From: Cytophagales bacterium
Lineage (GTDB): Bacteria; Bacteroidota; Bacteroidia; Cytophagales; Cyclobacteriaceae
NCBI GenBank assembly: GCA_022360875.1
Contig: JAKSBZ010000023.1
Coordinates: 1-38,105 of the forward strand
Length of the DNA stretch: 38,105 nt
Reading direction: 5' to 3'
Part shown: piece after piece, positions 27,774 through 37,650 of the stretch
Layout of the letters: every line of letters starts with the position of its first letter
How positions within the stretch are numbered: the stretch's first letter is position 1
Notes under the pieces: generated by a model
Databases searched by the model: none
Seen by the model: the letters and a program-made list of their open reading frames with translations, nothing else
Told to the model about the DNA's origin: nothing
Made by a program: the position numbers and the translations under genes

Positions 27774-29018
27774 TCAGTACAGTTTATTCAACGCCCGAAT
27801 CCTTTGCAAAAGCGTCGGGTGAGAATAATGCAAAAACACATACAGAGGATGCGGCGTCAGATTGCCCAGATTATGCACGGTCAGCTTTTTCAGAGCACGC
27901 ACCAAAGCCTTTCCGTCAAACGTTTCCGACGCCCAGGCGTCCGCTTCATATTCATTCTTTCGGCTCAGCATATTGAAGCCCACTGACAAAAGCATCTGCA
28001 AAGGTTCGAGCAAAATGCCAAAAGCAATAAGATTCAGCGGGACCGCCCAATTTCCAGCAAGACTGCCCATTGCAAGAGTCAGCTCCGCATTAAACACAAA
28101 CAGCGAAAGCACGTAAAGCACCGCGCCCGTCTGAAGCACGGAAAGAATAAGCGAAAACACGATATGTTTCTTTTTATAATGCCCCACTTCATGAGCCAAA
28201 ACCGCCACGAGCTCTTCATTTTCCAGTTTTTCCAGAAGCGTATCAAAAAGCACAATACGTTTCATTCTGCCGAATCCGGTAAAATACGCATTGGCTTTGG
28301 AAGATCTTTTGGAACCGTCCATTACAAAAATACCCTTCAGCGGAAAGCTGACCTTTTCGGAATAAGCCACAATCCTGCTCTTCAAGTCGCCTTCCTCCAA
28401 AGGCGAGAACTTATTGAACATCGGAGCAATCACCTGTACGTATAAAACCTGCATTACAAACATCACAAGCGAGATGCAGACCCAAAAAACCCACCAGAAA
28501 CTGGAGCCCAGCGCAAAAACCAGCCACAAAAGCAAGGCAAGAATTCCACCGCCGAGAATACACGTGAGTAAATAGCCCTTAAGCTTGTCAGTCCAGAAAA
28601 TCCGCTTCGTAGTCTTGTTGAAGCCGAATTTCTCTTCAAGCACAAATTGATGATAATAAGAAAAAGGCAATTGAAGAAAATCGTTAACAAGGAACAGCAC
28701 ACCAAAAAAAACCAGGGCCAGCACGATCTTCGACTGAAAATAAAGCGACAAGAAATCATACAATGCTCCCAGCCAGCCGGCTGCTATCACAAAAACCACC
28801 AGCATAAAACTGAAAACGGACTGAACCAAAGAGAAACGAAAATTCGCTTTTTGGTACGCTTTGCTTTTCTGATACTCTTCATCCGGGAAAACATCCGAAA
28901 TTTCCCCAGGCAAGCTGCCCGGCGCATATTTTTGATTCAGAAAATCCAGTATTGCATTGAAGACAAAGCCAAAAAACAACACACCCAACAAGCCAAAAAA
29001 AATCAACTGTGCATCCAT
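27774..29018 (-). CDS. Ste24/CAAX-protease-like M48 membrane metalloprotease
   Basis: 414 residues, the typical length of bacterial Ste24 homologues. Multiple transmembrane helices alternate with a cytoplasmic catalytic region. HEVGH (residues 276-280) is the zinc motif, preceded by VAVLA and followed by EYEADAWA with the third ligand Glu. The N-terminal M48_N region includes PFSYYHQFVLEEKFGFNKTTKRIFWTDKLKG, a hallmark of the family. In eukaryotes Ste24 trims prenylated peptides; bacterial versions are thought to act on membrane proteins or clear stalled translocons, as known for HtpX/Ste24. The gene starts behind a good promoter at 29047-29078 and is followed by the OmpA-like gene with no obvious terminator between. 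Confidence 0.94.
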   Translation of the reverse strand: MDAQLIFFGLLGVLFFGFVFNAILDFLNQKYAPGSLPGEISDVFPDEEYQKSKAYQKANFRFSLVQSVFSFMLVVFVIAAGWLGALYDFLSLYFQSKIVLALVFFGVLFLVNDFLQLPFSYYHQFVLEEKFGFNKTTKRIFWTDKLKGYLLTCILGGGILALLLWLVFALGSSFWWVFWVCISLVMFVMQVLYVQVIAPMFNKFSPLEEGDLKSRIVAYSEKVSFPLKGIFVMDGSKRSSKANAYFTGFGRMKRIVLFDTLLEKLENEELVAVLAHEVGHYKKKHIVFSLILSVLQTGAVLYVLSLFVFNAELTLAMGSLAGNWAVPLNLIAFGILLEPLQMLLSVGFNMLSRKNEYEADAWASETFDGKALVRALKKLTVHNLGNLTPHPLYVFLHYSHPTLLQRIRALNKLY

Positions 29019-29046
29019 TCAATAATAAACTTTAGGTCTTAGAATT

Positions 29047-29078
29047 CAAATATAGTTAAATAAATGACTCCCTTCCAA
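29047..29078 (-). promoter_or_regulatory. Bacteroidota-type promoter of the M48 protease gene
   Basis: On the minus strand TATATTTG (29054 to 29047) is an exact -7 box, and TTG (29078-29076) lies 21 bases upstream as a -33 box. The start of transcription would fall ~20 bases before the ATG. Confidence 0.6.
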
Positions 29079-29115
29079 CCAAAAGAAGCTAATAGCAAGC
29101 AAAACAGTGCATCTG

Positions 29116-30129
29116 TCAGAACTGCGGGCAAGGTACCCGCCGCATGTGATAAGGCGCTTTCCGCTTATTCTCCAAAGAAAAAACATACACAAGAGAAATC
29201 TCGTGTGCCCCGCCGGCCTTAACGCTCAGCTTAGAAACCGTATAGTCAAAACTGTACCCGATATTCAGACCGTTCAGTGTAAAACCCGTCAGCAAAACAA
29301 TGGACTCGTGATTGCTCTTGCCTTCCACATTACCCAGAGGAAGCCCCCGGTACCAAAGCCCGACCTGCAGCGGACTTATTGTAAAGTAAGAACCAACCTC
29401 CAGCTGGGAAAAGCCGCCCTGCTGCTTATAGAGCATTACCGGAATCACCGCATATTCTCGCTGCAAATGCTTTTTCCGTTTTTTGAAAGAATATTTATAT
29501 CCGAAAGTAAGCACATGCTTTACAGACAGCGCATGGTTTCCTCCCAGCGAAGACGACGTATTGGGCCTTGTAAGGTGAGACGCGCTGTATCCCAGCCAAA
29601 AATTTTTGTAATAAGAAACCATTCCGAAACCAAGATCCAGATAGTCCCTGTTTTCAGCAGAGAGCCCGCTCGGAGGATTGCTGATCGTCCCGCTGTTTGG
29701 GTCGATCATACTTCCGAAAACCAACTGAGAGAAATCCAGATTCTGCCTGACGTAACCTAGCTGGATACCGGGAGTTACGGCCAAAAATTCGGAAAAAAAC
29801 ACCTTGTACGAATACGACCCGTAAACAGCCGTTTGCCGGAATTCGCCGAGTTCCACTTTGTCAGAATATCCCATCAGCCCCACCCCGCTTTTAAAACGCT
29901 CCGAATAATGGTCCATGAAAAAAGAGGCTGTCGTAAAATTTGCCTCTATCGAAGGCCACTGGTTTCTGTAATTCACTCCCACGCGAGTCTGGCCCGAAGC
30001 CCCCGTAAAACCCGGATTCGTATACAACGGCGCGGCAAAAAACTGCGAAAACTGAGGATCCTGCGCTTCCGCCAGAAGCGGAGCCAAACACAGCAGAACT
30101 ATTACAAAGCGGTAACATGACTTTCGCAT
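29116..30129 (-). CDS. PorP/SprF-family type IX secretion outer-membrane protein
   Basis: 337 residues with the signal peptide MRKSCYRFVIVLLCLAPLLAEA. The mature N-terminus QDPQFSQFFAAPLYTNPGFTGASGQTRVGVNYRNQWPSIEANF is diagnostic of the PorP/SprF family, followed by alternating beta strands ending in GGAHEISLVYVF as in outer-membrane barrels of this group. These proteins assist secretion or surface anchoring of T9SS cargo with type B C-terminal domains, and are often encoded beside that cargo. Here the divergent neighbour (30502-34860) is exactly such a cargo, so the two probably work as a pair, like SprF with SprB. The C-terminus PYHMRRVPCPQF extends slightly beyond the last strand. The specific paralogue cannot be named. 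Confidence 0.92.
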   Translation of the reverse strand: MRKSCYRFVIVLLCLAPLLAEAQDPQFSQFFAAPLYTNPGFTGASGQTRVGVNYRNQWPSIEANFTTASFFMDHYSERFKSGVGLMGYSDKVELGEFRQTAVYGSYSYKVFFSEFLAVTPGIQLGYVRQNLDFSQLVFGSMIDPNSGTISNPPSGLSAENRDYLDLGFGMVSYYKNFWLGYSASHLTRPNTSSSLGGNHALSVKHVLTFGYKYSFKKRKKHLQREYAVIPVMLYKQQGGFSQLEVGSYFTISPLQVGLWYRGLPLGNVEGKSNHESIVLLTGFTLNGLNIGYSFDYTVSKLSVKAGGAHEISLVYVFSLENKRKAPYHMRRVPCPQF

Positions 30130-30501
30130 AATAAAAACATAACTGATTTCAACACTTGTTCTTCATTCAACCCGCTGCTGCCCGACCTAATCCACCAGCT
30201 CCTTCAAAGTTTAACTAAACAGGTTTCAAAAAAATTGCCTAAACGCTTTACTCAAATTTTAAAAGAATAAATATTCATATTCTATGATTTTTATCTTAAA
30301 AATTGCTTATACTAAATGTGAATATTCTTATCGTTACAATTAAACAGATCACTGCAGCAAATCCCAAAAAAGTCTCTAAATTTTGAAATATATTTATTTA
30401 AAAAATATTTTAAATAATAATTTATGTAAATACTCTTGCTTGAATATAACATAAAAAAATAACTATATTAACGGAAAGTGTCTTTGGCAAAAACGAAACG
30501 T
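30130..30501. other. AT-rich divergent promoter region of the SprF-like / type B cargo pair
   Basis: 372 bases, extremely AT-rich between 30230 and 30480, with no coding potential. Both genes must be expressed from here. A near-match to the -7 box (TGTCTTTG, 30479-30486) is too close to the cargo start to be convincing. Confidence 0.55.
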
Positions 30502-33500
30502 ATGAAAACTTCACTTCTTAGGGACATTTTTTTAAGCTTCGTCATTTTTTTCTGCATGACGCCGCCAGCTGATGCCCAAAAAAGAAAATCCCAGTGGTTT
30601 TTCGGATCAGAGCACCTAAGCTTCGGACTGCAAGGCAACGATTGGAGAGACACGCTTTACCACTCGCCTGTCGGCCTCTCTCCCGCTTACAGCCCGGCTG
30701 TTGCCTTACACCCCTTCACCGGCGAGCTGCTGTTTATCACCGACGGAATAAGCGTTTACAACCGCGCGCTTGAGCTCATGGAAAACGGCTCGCTGCCGCA
30801 ACCTGCCCAGTCAAAAGCCAAAGCACTAGCACTGTCCCCGATTCCGTCATCGCTTTACCAGCAATTCCTGCTTTTTGTAAACCGGGATCAGGAAATCGTT
30901 TCGTATACTATCGACATGCAACATGCTGGCGATGGCACTGAGCTCGTTCCATACGGCCGCGTTTCCGAAGAGGCGCAGTCTGTTGCTCCCTCTTCCGCGC
31001 TTTTCGTAAAAACAATTTCTTTCGGCGAAAACCATTTCCTGCTCAGCCAGCATGCTGTTACCCAGGCGCTGGAAGTCCGAAGAATCAACGCGCAGGGAAG
31101 CACTGATTTTGTGGACAGCCTCAACATTGATTACCTCATCAGCGATCTCGCATTCAACCCCGACAACGGGCTGCTTGCCGCTGTTCCCAACCGCACTGCC
31201 AATTTCGGGCTGTTTTCCTTCGACGGAACAGAACTCAGCAGGCATGTCATTCCCGAAATACCAGAAAGCGCCAGTCTCCGGGGCGTCAAACAGCTTCGCT
31301 GGATAGCCAACGACTCGCTGATAGCCGAAGGCAGGAACAACCTTTTTGTCATCAGTATCGACAATTCCAGCCAGCCTGAGCCTCTGCACCTGAGCAACCA
31401 TCCCATCGAGCGCTCACTGGACATACAACTTGGCCCCGACAAGAAACTGTACCATCTTTATCAGGAAGCATCGGGCACAAGACATATAGCCCGTATTGAT
31501 CTCGATGAATATATGGAGTCCGGAGGCACACCGAACATCGACTACGCCGTGTTTCAAGCCGAAACCGAAACCAGTCTCTTTCCCAATTTTTTACCGTCTC
31601 CGGCACTGAACCCGGAAGGCTTCACATTCGAAATCAAAATTCCGGAAAATTCCTGCACATACAACACCATTCCTCTGTACACGATTATTCAGTACAACGA
31701 GAGAACTGTTCTTCCCGATTCCATACGCTGGTTCATCAACAGCGAACCCCGCAGCGGGCTGCATCCCTTGGTAGAGGTAGAAGAAGAACTTGAAGCCGAA
31801 GCAGTTGCCTTCTTTGACAACCTGGCTATTCCCTCGCGGCTATTGCAGCGTCCCAGCCAAAACCCGCTGGGAGAAATTATCATCGAAAACCCGCTGCTGC
31901 CCAACGAGCACCTCAGCGACACGACAATCTGCCCGGGCATTGTTTTGGATCTTCCCGTGAAAATCAAACCGCAGGAAGACGGCAATTCCGGCGGACAGGG
32001 AGGCGGGCAAGGCGGCAACTCTTCTGCGCAGCCCCCTAACGGGAAGCCTGTCATCTGGTCTACTTCCGAAACATCGGACAACATACTGATAGGCTGGAAT
32101 ACTGGCGATCCTTCGGAAAATCACTCGGGCGAGTATTTTGTGGTCGTATATGATGACACCGGTTCGGGATGTTACCGCAAATCAGAAAACCTGAATGTGA
32201 CAATCTACGCCCAGAGCGCGCTGCAGACCGCCGCCCCGGCAGCGGACCAAATGATCGTCGGAAAATGGTACTTCGGCGACAGAGCCGCCTACAATTTTAA
32301 CAACTTGCCTCCGGAAACACCCGGCCCGCTAAACAACAACCAACTCAACACCCCCGCGGGCGTGGAAACTGTCTTCAACGACGAAGGCAACCTGCTGTTT
32401 CACACCAACGGCGATGAAATATGGGCCCGCCACAGAACGGTAGCTGACTCCTACCCAGACTCAATCATGCGGGTTGCCGCACAGATCGGAGGCGATCCGG
32501 AATCTTCCGTGGCAGTTAAGGCAGTGCCGCTGCAAAGAAATTCGAACTTTTACTATGTTTTCACAACACAAAAAGCCTCCGACCGCGAAGCCATGGACCT
32601 GCGGTATTCTATCGTCAATGTTTTCAGCCCCAATTTGGCAGACCTGAGCTTCCGCATCGACACCTTAATAAGCAACGTGCCGATTTACAGCTGCAGCTCC
32701 GAAAGAATCCTTACCAATTCATCAGGACTCACGTCTCGCGGCATATTCAATAAAATGGCTTTCAACAATCAGTTTGCCTTTTTCACTGCCGATGACGACG
32801 GCCTGCATTTCCCAGTTTTCAGCCTTGCCGGGCCTTACTTTTTGGCTTCTCAGCAAAACGCGCTGAAAGGCGAACTCGCCGAAATTTCGGGCGGCGCACA
32901 AGGCAATCGGCTCTTTATGCCTTACAATGACGCAAGAACTCCTGACGACCCGCAAGAAAATAGAATTTTAGTATTATCCGAAGACTCAACAAGCTTCAGA
33001 GAAGTGGAAAACTTGCTTATTCCGAATTCAGAGGGAATGACTCCCTACGGCGCCGAAGGCGGACAAAGCGCGCTGTTTGTCAGCCTCAACGGACCCGGCA
33101 GACACGAAATACACGCCTACGACATGCTCGACTCGCTCTTTGCCTCTCCATTGTCCTCTTCCTTCGAGCTAGGCGACATCTCCACAGCCCCTGACAACCA
33201 GATTTATGCCGCCGAAGCTGGTCAAGCTGTTCTGCAAAACCTGCTTCTTAATCCGCAAAACGAAGTCGTGTATAATTCCACGCCAATAGACTTAGCCGGC
33301 AACCCCAGCACACTCGGTTTGCCGTCCTTTACCACGACTCCGCAGGGCGACGGATCCGATGCCTCGGTTAGCGCAACCGCCGAGAGGTTCTGTCTGGGAG
33401 ACACGACCTATTTCAGAGGAAACCTCCGAACAAAAATCGACGATTATATCTGGGATTTTGGAACCAGCAACACTAATTTCACTCAGCTTCCCTACAATGA

Positions 33501-34860
33501 AAACAAGCCCTTCGCCATGGACAGCGTCAACAGGGAAGATCCAAACAACTCATTCGTCCTGTCGAAAGGACAATACCAGTCGGCAGGCCTTTACCCGGCG
33601 AAAATTTATATGTACCGGTGCGTAAAAACTGACCTGGACACCGCCCAAAATCCTATTGTTCCCCAAAGAATAGACGAGCTGCCGGCCGCATTTCCCGATT
33701 CGCTACTCTTTGACGTTGTAGACGTGCAACCCAACCCAATAGGAATTTACGAAATTGCTCCGTTCAATTTCCAGATCACCGAAGGAAGCGACTTTGTGAA
33801 CGCCTCCGGCGGCACATTCTTCAGCTGCGGCCATCCGTTTACTGTTCAAGCCTTTGAAGAATCCGATCTGGCACAGGTAGACCAGATACAGTGGATAAAC
33901 GAACAAACCGGCACGGCATTCAATGACGACAACGACTACCGTTTCGAATTGCCTATTGAGAGAATGATGTTCCGGGTTGAAGCCCAGCTGGAGGCCTGCA
34001 GAGCCGACACGATACTTGGCGTCAACGACCTTAAAGTCGAAATCGGAATTCCCGACGATCTCCATTTCTGCCAGGATGAAGAAGGGTTTATTAAAGTGGA
34101 TGTGGACACTTCCATCTACAATATACAGTGGTACAGAGAAGACGAACTTATGGCTGGAGAAAACAGCACGCTGCTGCCTATAAACACATCGGAGGCCGAC
34201 TCAGCGAATTTCTCAATTCTGGCCTCGTATATCGAAGAAGATTTCTGTGTTTCCGGCGACACTGTTCTGGTAGCCGTCACGGAAAACCCCGAGCCTGTAA
34301 TCACCGACAACAGCGAATTCACCACCTGCTTCAACGAGCTGCAAAGCCCGGAAATCCTCAATGTCGGCAGTTTTTCGGCTTATGAGTGGCTTCACCACGG
34401 AAGCAGCATATACAACACCGAGGAGCTCAGCATATCGGACAGCTCACAGGTGGGAAGTTATACGGTAACCGTTACCGATTCGCTCGGCTGCAGAGGCCAG
34501 AAAGATTTCTCCGTCGCCGACCTGTGCGAGCCAATTATCGTCATGCCCAATGCATTCCACCCGGACAGGGAAATCAACAAGAAATTCCGGATCGGATTCG
34601 ACAAAAACATTGACGAAAACACCTTTGCAATCTACATATACAACCGCTGGGGAGAACTCATTTTCCACAGTTCAGACTACGAAAGCTTCCGCCCCAATGT
34701 CGGCGACACGGAATTCACCCAGGGGGGCTGGGACGGAACCGACAAAAACGGCAACGTCGTTCCGAAAGGAGCTTATCCGTACGTCATCACTTACCGAATC
34801 AAACAGGTGAATTCCTCCGAGGAAATCCGCCAGCGCGGAACCGTATTCGTAATTCGGTAG
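30502..34860 (+). CDS. Giant T9SS cargo protein with type B (gliding motility-associated) C-terminal domain
   Basis: 1452 residues from the ATG at 30502 (a GTG at 30478 is in frame but lies ahead of the signal). The signal peptide MKTSLLRDIFLSFVIFFCMTPPADA is followed by two copies of a WYFG-type module. Copy 1 starts at ~30 (SQWFFGSEHLSFGL, GELLFITDGISVYNRALELMENG); copy 2 starts at ~584 (VGKWYFGDRAAYNF, GNLLFHTNGDEIWARH). A Gly-rich linker (GGQGGGQGG) sits near 497. A PKD-like domain begins near 954 (FCLGDTTYF...YIWDFG), then Ig-like segments. The last ~105 residues are the CHU_C/type B domain: MPNAFHPDREINKKFRI, AIYIYNRWGELIF, GGWDGTDKNGNVVPKGAYPYVITY. The protein should be exported by T9SS and held at the surface. 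Function is unknown; adhesion or motility is plausible. Confidence 0.9.
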   Translation: MKTSLLRDIFLSFVIFFCMTPPADAQKRKSQWFFGSEHLSFGLQGNDWRDTLYHSPVGLSPAYSPAVALHPFTGELLFITDGISVYNRALELMENGSLPQPAQSKAKALALSPIPSSLYQQFLLFVNRDQEIVSYTIDMQHAGDGTELVPYGRVSEEAQSVAPSSALFVKTISFGENHFLLSQHAVTQALEVRRINAQGSTDFVDSLNIDYLISDLAFNPDNGLLAAVPNRTANFGLFSFDGTELSRHVIPEIPESASLRGVKQLRWIANDSLIAEGRNNLFVISIDNSSQPEPLHLSNHPIERSLDIQLGPDKKLYHLYQEASGTRHIARIDLDEYMESGGTPNIDYAVFQAETETSLFPNFLPSPALNPEGFTFEIKIPENSCTYNTIPLYTIIQYNERTVLPDSIRWFINSEPRSGLHPLVEVEEELEAEAVAFFDNLAIPSRLLQRPSQNPLGEIIIENPLLPNEHLSDTTICPGIVLDLPVKIKPQEDGNSGGQGGGQGGNSSAQPPNGKPVIWSTSETSDNILIGWNTGDPSENHSGEYFVVVYDDTGSGCYRKSENLNVTIYAQSALQTAAPAADQMIVGKWYFGDRAAYNFNNLPPETPGPLNNNQLNTPAGVETVFNDEGNLLFHTNGDEIWARHRTVADSYPDSIMRVAAQIGGDPESSVAVKAVPLQRNSNFYYVFTTQKASDREAMDLRYSIVNVFSPNLADLSFRIDTLISNVPIYSCSSERILTNSSGLTSRGIFNKMAFNNQFAFFTADDDGLHFPVFSLAGPYFLASQQNALKGELAEISGGAQGNRLFMPYNDARTPDDPQENRILVLSEDSTSFREVENLLIPNSEGMTPYGAEGGQSALFVSLNGPGRHEIHAYDMLDSLFASPLSSSFELGDISTAPDNQIYAAEAGQAVLQNLLLNPQNEVVYNSTPIDLAGNPSTLGLPSFTTTPQGDGSDASVSATAERFCLGDTTYFRGNLRTKIDDYIWDFGTSNTNFTQLPYNENKPFAMDSVNREDPNNSFVLSKGQYQSAGLYPAKIYMYRCVKTDLDTAQNPIVPQRIDELPAAFPDSLLFDVVDVQPNPIGIYEIAPFNFQITEGSDFVNASGGTFFSCGHPFTVQAFEESDLAQVDQIQWINEQTGTAFNDDNDYRFELPIERMMFRVEAQLEACRADTILGVNDLKVEIGIPDDLHFCQDEEGFIKVDVDTSIYNIQWYREDELMAGENSTLLPINTSEADSANFSILASYIEEDFCVSGDTVLVAVTENPEPVITDNSEFTTCFNELQSPEILNVGSFSAYEWLHHGSSIYNTEELSISDSSQVGSYTVTVTDSLGCRGQKDFSVADLCEPIIVMPNAFHPDREINKKFRIGFDKNIDENTFAIYIYNRWGELIFHSSDYESFRPNVGDTEFTQGGWDGTDKNGNVVPKGAYPYVITYRIKQVNSSEEIRQRGTVFVIR

Positions 34861-35193
34861 CATTATTCCTGTTTGACCACAGCAAGAATGTACCAATAGG
34901 CGCCTGTTGCCTAAGGCTAGCTATGAGCACCTTGAATTCAAGCTTATCGAAAACACCTATGTCTTGCCGAAACATCAAGCAAATTGGCTTTTCGGATATT
35001 CGTCGTCCTTTTCAACGAACTCAAACAGTCTCACTCTTTTACAAAAATTCACACTCATCTTCCTTGAAAAGATAAAACCCAAGCAATTTCGCAAACTTTT
35101 TGCCTTTCATTCAACTTGCAACCGCTCTATTAAGTAGGAGTGTTTGAGATTTCCTGTTTAAATGCTAGATTCAGCTTTATTTTCAATCAAACT
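34861..35193. other. Intergenic region after the giant cargo gene
   Basis: About 330 bases without a supportable gene. No convincing terminator hairpin follows the cargo stop; only a 5-bp TAGGC/GCCTA repeat near 34899-34915. A 76-codon open frame at 34907-35137 has no signal, motif or typical composition. Confidence 0.5.
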
Positions 35194-35862
35194 ATGACCA
35201 TGAAAAAATTAATTTTTAGCCTGGCAATTGCCGGACTCTTTGCCGGCGCATGCCAAAACAAAAAAAGCCGCAAGGAACAACAGCAATCCAATTCGGAAAA
35301 AAGCCTGACAACTCCTTCGGCCAATTCATCCTTTTTCTACACCTACGACAACAGCCAGACATCCGTAGAGTGGACGGCTTTCAAAACCACCGCCAAAACC
35401 GCTGTAGGCGGAAAATTCAACACTTTTACTGTAACCGGCACCAAGCGCTCCATAGACCCTAAAAAGGTAATCGAAAACCTTTCTTTCCGCATAAATACAG
35501 CCTCTGTCAATACCAAAATGAAAGAACGCGACGTCAAAATTGTAAGCTATTTTTTCAAAAAAATGGTTAACACGGAATTCATTTCCGGAAGTGTAAAATC
35601 GTTAGGGAAAAAAGGCAAAGGCATGCTGTCGCTGACCATGAACAACGTAACAAAGGACCTGCCGATAGACTTTAGAATATCTGGCGACACCGTCCGTTTT
35701 TCCGGGACAATCAATCTAGGGAAATGGAACGGAAGCCAGGCAGTCAAGTCGCTGAATAAAAACTGCTATGTGCTGCACACGGGAAAAGACGGAATCTCCA
35801 AATTATGGCCGGAAGTTGCTTTCAAAGTCAGCACTTTGCTCAAGAAAACTGAAAAAAAATAA
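35194..35862 (+). CDS. YceI-like domain lipoprotein
   Basis: 222 residues from ATG 35194 (ATG 35200 is equally possible). M-KKLIFSLAIAGLFAGAC is an SPII signal with lipobox FAGAC, followed by a Lys/Gln/Ser linker. The rest matches the YceI lipocalin-like beta-barrel: SQTSVEWTAFKTTAKTAVGGKFNTF at the first strands, then FRINTASVNTKMKERDVKIVSYFFKKM with the usual NTxxxxRDxxxxxxFF motif, and the later MNNVTKDLPIDFRISGDTVRFSGTINLGKW. YceI proteins bind isoprenoid lipids such as polyprenoids or quinones in the periplasm; their physiological role is unclear. Here it is membrane-anchored. It is a single gene, converging on the AspT-type transporter. Confidence 0.9.
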   Translation: MTMKKLIFSLAIAGLFAGACQNKKSRKEQQQSNSEKSLTTPSANSSFFYTYDNSQTSVEWTAFKTTAKTAVGGKFNTFTVTGTKRSIDPKKVIENLSFRINTASVNTKMKERDVKIVSYFFKKMVNTEFISGSVKSLGKKGKGMLSLTMNNVTKDLPIDFRISGDTVRFSGTINLGKWNGSQAVKSLNKNCYVLHTGKDGISKLWPEVAFKVSTLLKKTEKK

Positions 35863-35960
35863 CGCATCGCCTTTCGGTCTGCACCACCGGAAACACTGCC
35901 AATATTCTTGAAAAAAGAAAGCGAAACAGGTCCCGTCTCAGCGGCCTGATTCACAATAAA

Positions 35961-35989
35961 AAAACGGCTTCCCAATCTGAAAAGCCGTT
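35961..35989 (-). terminator. Second (distal) terminator hairpin of the transporter gene
   Basis: AACGGCTT (35963-35970) / AAGCCGTT (35982-35989), 8 bp with an 11-nt loop, runs on the minus strand into a T-tract (TTTTTTTATT). It lies behind the hairpin at 35994-36028. Confidence 0.75.
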
Positions 35990-35993
35990 AAAC

Positions 35994-36028
35994 AAAAAAG
36001 TCTCGGGCTTTAAGCTCAAGACTTTTTT
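35994..36028. terminator. Bidirectional terminator between YceI-like and transporter genes
   Basis: AAAAAAGTCT-c-GGGC and GCTC-a-AGACTTTTTT pair over about 14 positions with one mismatch and one G-U, and both strands end in six T's. The transporter stop is 21 bases away. Confidence 0.85.
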
Positions 36029-36048
36029 GTTTGTTTTATATACAATTA

Positions 36049-37650
36049 TTAAGAAAGAGCAAAATATCCCAGCACCTGAGCGCAAATGATCAAAATCACC
36101 ATTGCAAATGGATACACCGTAGCGTAGGCAATAGAAGGCGCGTTGCTTTCAGTCATCGGATCAATAGCACTAAGTCCCGGCGTACTTGTCATACCTCCAG
36201 TCAAGGCACCAAGAAGCGACAGAAAGTTCACCTTTAACACATACCTCCCAAAAACAACTGAAGCAATCATAGGAATACAGGTAGTAAAGAACCCAACCAA
36301 AAACAGGTTCAGTCCCTGCGACTGTATAGTTTCAACCAAACTGGTACCGGCTGATGTTCCCACTGCAGCCAAAAACAGCAACAATCCCAGCTGACGCAGC
36401 ATGCTGTTTGCCGGACCGGACACGTTCCAAATAATCGGGCCTGTCTTGCCAATACGCGAGAGCATCAAAGAAACCAACAAAACACCACCCGTCAAACCAA
36501 GCTTGAACGAAGAGCCAAACACCGGAATAGCGATTTTTCCAATAAGAACTCCCAAAACCAGAGTCGCGGCAATCGGCAAAAAGTCAGCCTCAGCCAACTT
36601 GCGAGTAGAATTGCCCAGCAAATCCGTTACTCCCTGACGGTTGTGCACACCGCTTACCACCATGATTTTATCGCCGAAACGAAGACGCGAATCCATGTCT
36701 GGTGTAATATCAATTCCCGCACGGCGGATTCTTGTAACTGTTGCGTTGTAGTTGTTGCTCAGCGCCAGCTCACGCAAACTCTTGTTCACCACCTTGCGGT
36801 TTGAGACCAACACCCAATCAACGATGAATTCTTTGCTCAGCGGCAGTTTCTTTTCTGTCACGTCGCCGATCAGATGACGCATTTTCTCCAGAGCCTCTTC
36901 CGTTCCCACAGCTCTGACCAAATCGCCGCTTTCAAGCACGGTTTTTCCTTCTGCCATAAAAGCATTTTTTCCTTCTTTCATGACTCTGGAAATATTGGCT
37001 CCAGTCATAGTTGCCACTCCGAGTTTTCGAATTGACTTTCCTACAATATTATCGTTAGTTACAACAAAATTACGGGCTTTAAGCTGAGGAAAGCTTGACT
37101 GAGCTTCTTTTTTATAATCATTCTCTTCTTTTTCGATACTGATTTTAAACAGTTTCGGAGCCAAACGGACAAACAAAATAACCCCGATAACCCCAAACGG
37201 ATAGGCAATACCGTACCCGATAGAAGCTTCAGGAGCTCCCTTGGTTGCCTCAATCGCCGCCGCAAGTCCAGGTGTAGAAGTTAATGCACCGGTCAAAATT
37301 CCTGCAGCATATTTCAAATCCACATCCAGCAGCCAAGAAGCTATAAAAGCTGTAATCGCTCCGGACACTACAATCACTCCCGATACCATAATCAGCTTGC
37401 TTCCCTGCGAACGAAAAGATTCAAAGAACCCGGGACCAGCTTGTATCCCAATCGTGAAAATAAAAAGCAGAAGTCCGATCGTCTTAAATATCGGAGAAAT
37501 TGTAAAACCATAATGGCCGAAAAGCAAAGCCACAAAGATAACTGCCGAAGCGTCAAGGGATATTCCTTTGATTTCGATTTTACCAATCAGGATCCCGAGC
37601 GCAATGATCAGGAACACAGTAAAGTACTCTAAATTTAATAATTCCAACAT
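36049..37650 (-). CDS. AspT/YidE-family membrane transporter with two TrkA-C domains
   Basis: 533 residues with two membrane halves flanking a soluble centre, as in the aspartate:alanine exchanger family (TC 2.A.81). Each half carries the repeated family motifs: GLLLFIFTIGIQAGPGFF and GLLLFLAAVGTSAGTSLV, then GALTSTPGLAAA and GGMTSTPGLSAI (GxxTxTPG). The central ~210-370 region has two RCK_C/TrkA-C modules (VGKSIRKLGVATMTGANISRV...LESGDLVRAVGT and VNKSLRELALSNNYNATVTRIRRAG...LRFGDKIMVVSG), likely ligand-binding regulators. AspT swaps aspartate for alanine; YidE/YbjL relatives have unknown substrates, and the TrkA-C pair fits these better. The substrate is therefore open. It is transcribed alone towards two terminators. 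Confidence 0.92.
   Translation of the reverse strand: MLELLNLEYFTVFLIIALGILIGKIEIKGISLDASAVIFVALLFGHYGFTISPIFKTIGLLLFIFTIGIQAGPGFFESFRSQGSKLIMVSGVIVVSGAITAFIASWLLDVDLKYAAGILTGALTSTPGLAAAIEATKGAPEASIGYGIAYPFGVIGVILFVRLAPKLFKISIEKEENDYKKEAQSSFPQLKARNFVVTNDNIVGKSIRKLGVATMTGANISRVMKEGKNAFMAEGKTVLESGDLVRAVGTEEALEKMRHLIGDVTEKKLPLSKEFIVDWVLVSNRKVVNKSLRELALSNNYNATVTRIRRAGIDITPDMDSRLRFGDKIMVVSGVHNRQGVTDLLGNSTRKLAEADFLPIAATLVLGVLIGKIAIPVFGSSFKLGLTGGVLLVSLMLSRIGKTGPIIWNVSGPANSMLRQLGLLLFLAAVGTSAGTSLVETIQSQGLNLFLVGFFTTCIPMIASVVFGRYVLKVNFLSLLGALTGGMTSTPGLSAIDPMTESNAPSIAYATVYPFAMVILIICAQVLGYFALS

Noticed and set aside
34907-35137. 76-codon open frame after the giant cargo gene
   Set aside because: No signal peptide, motif or domain pattern; the region reads as AT-rich noncoding sequence.
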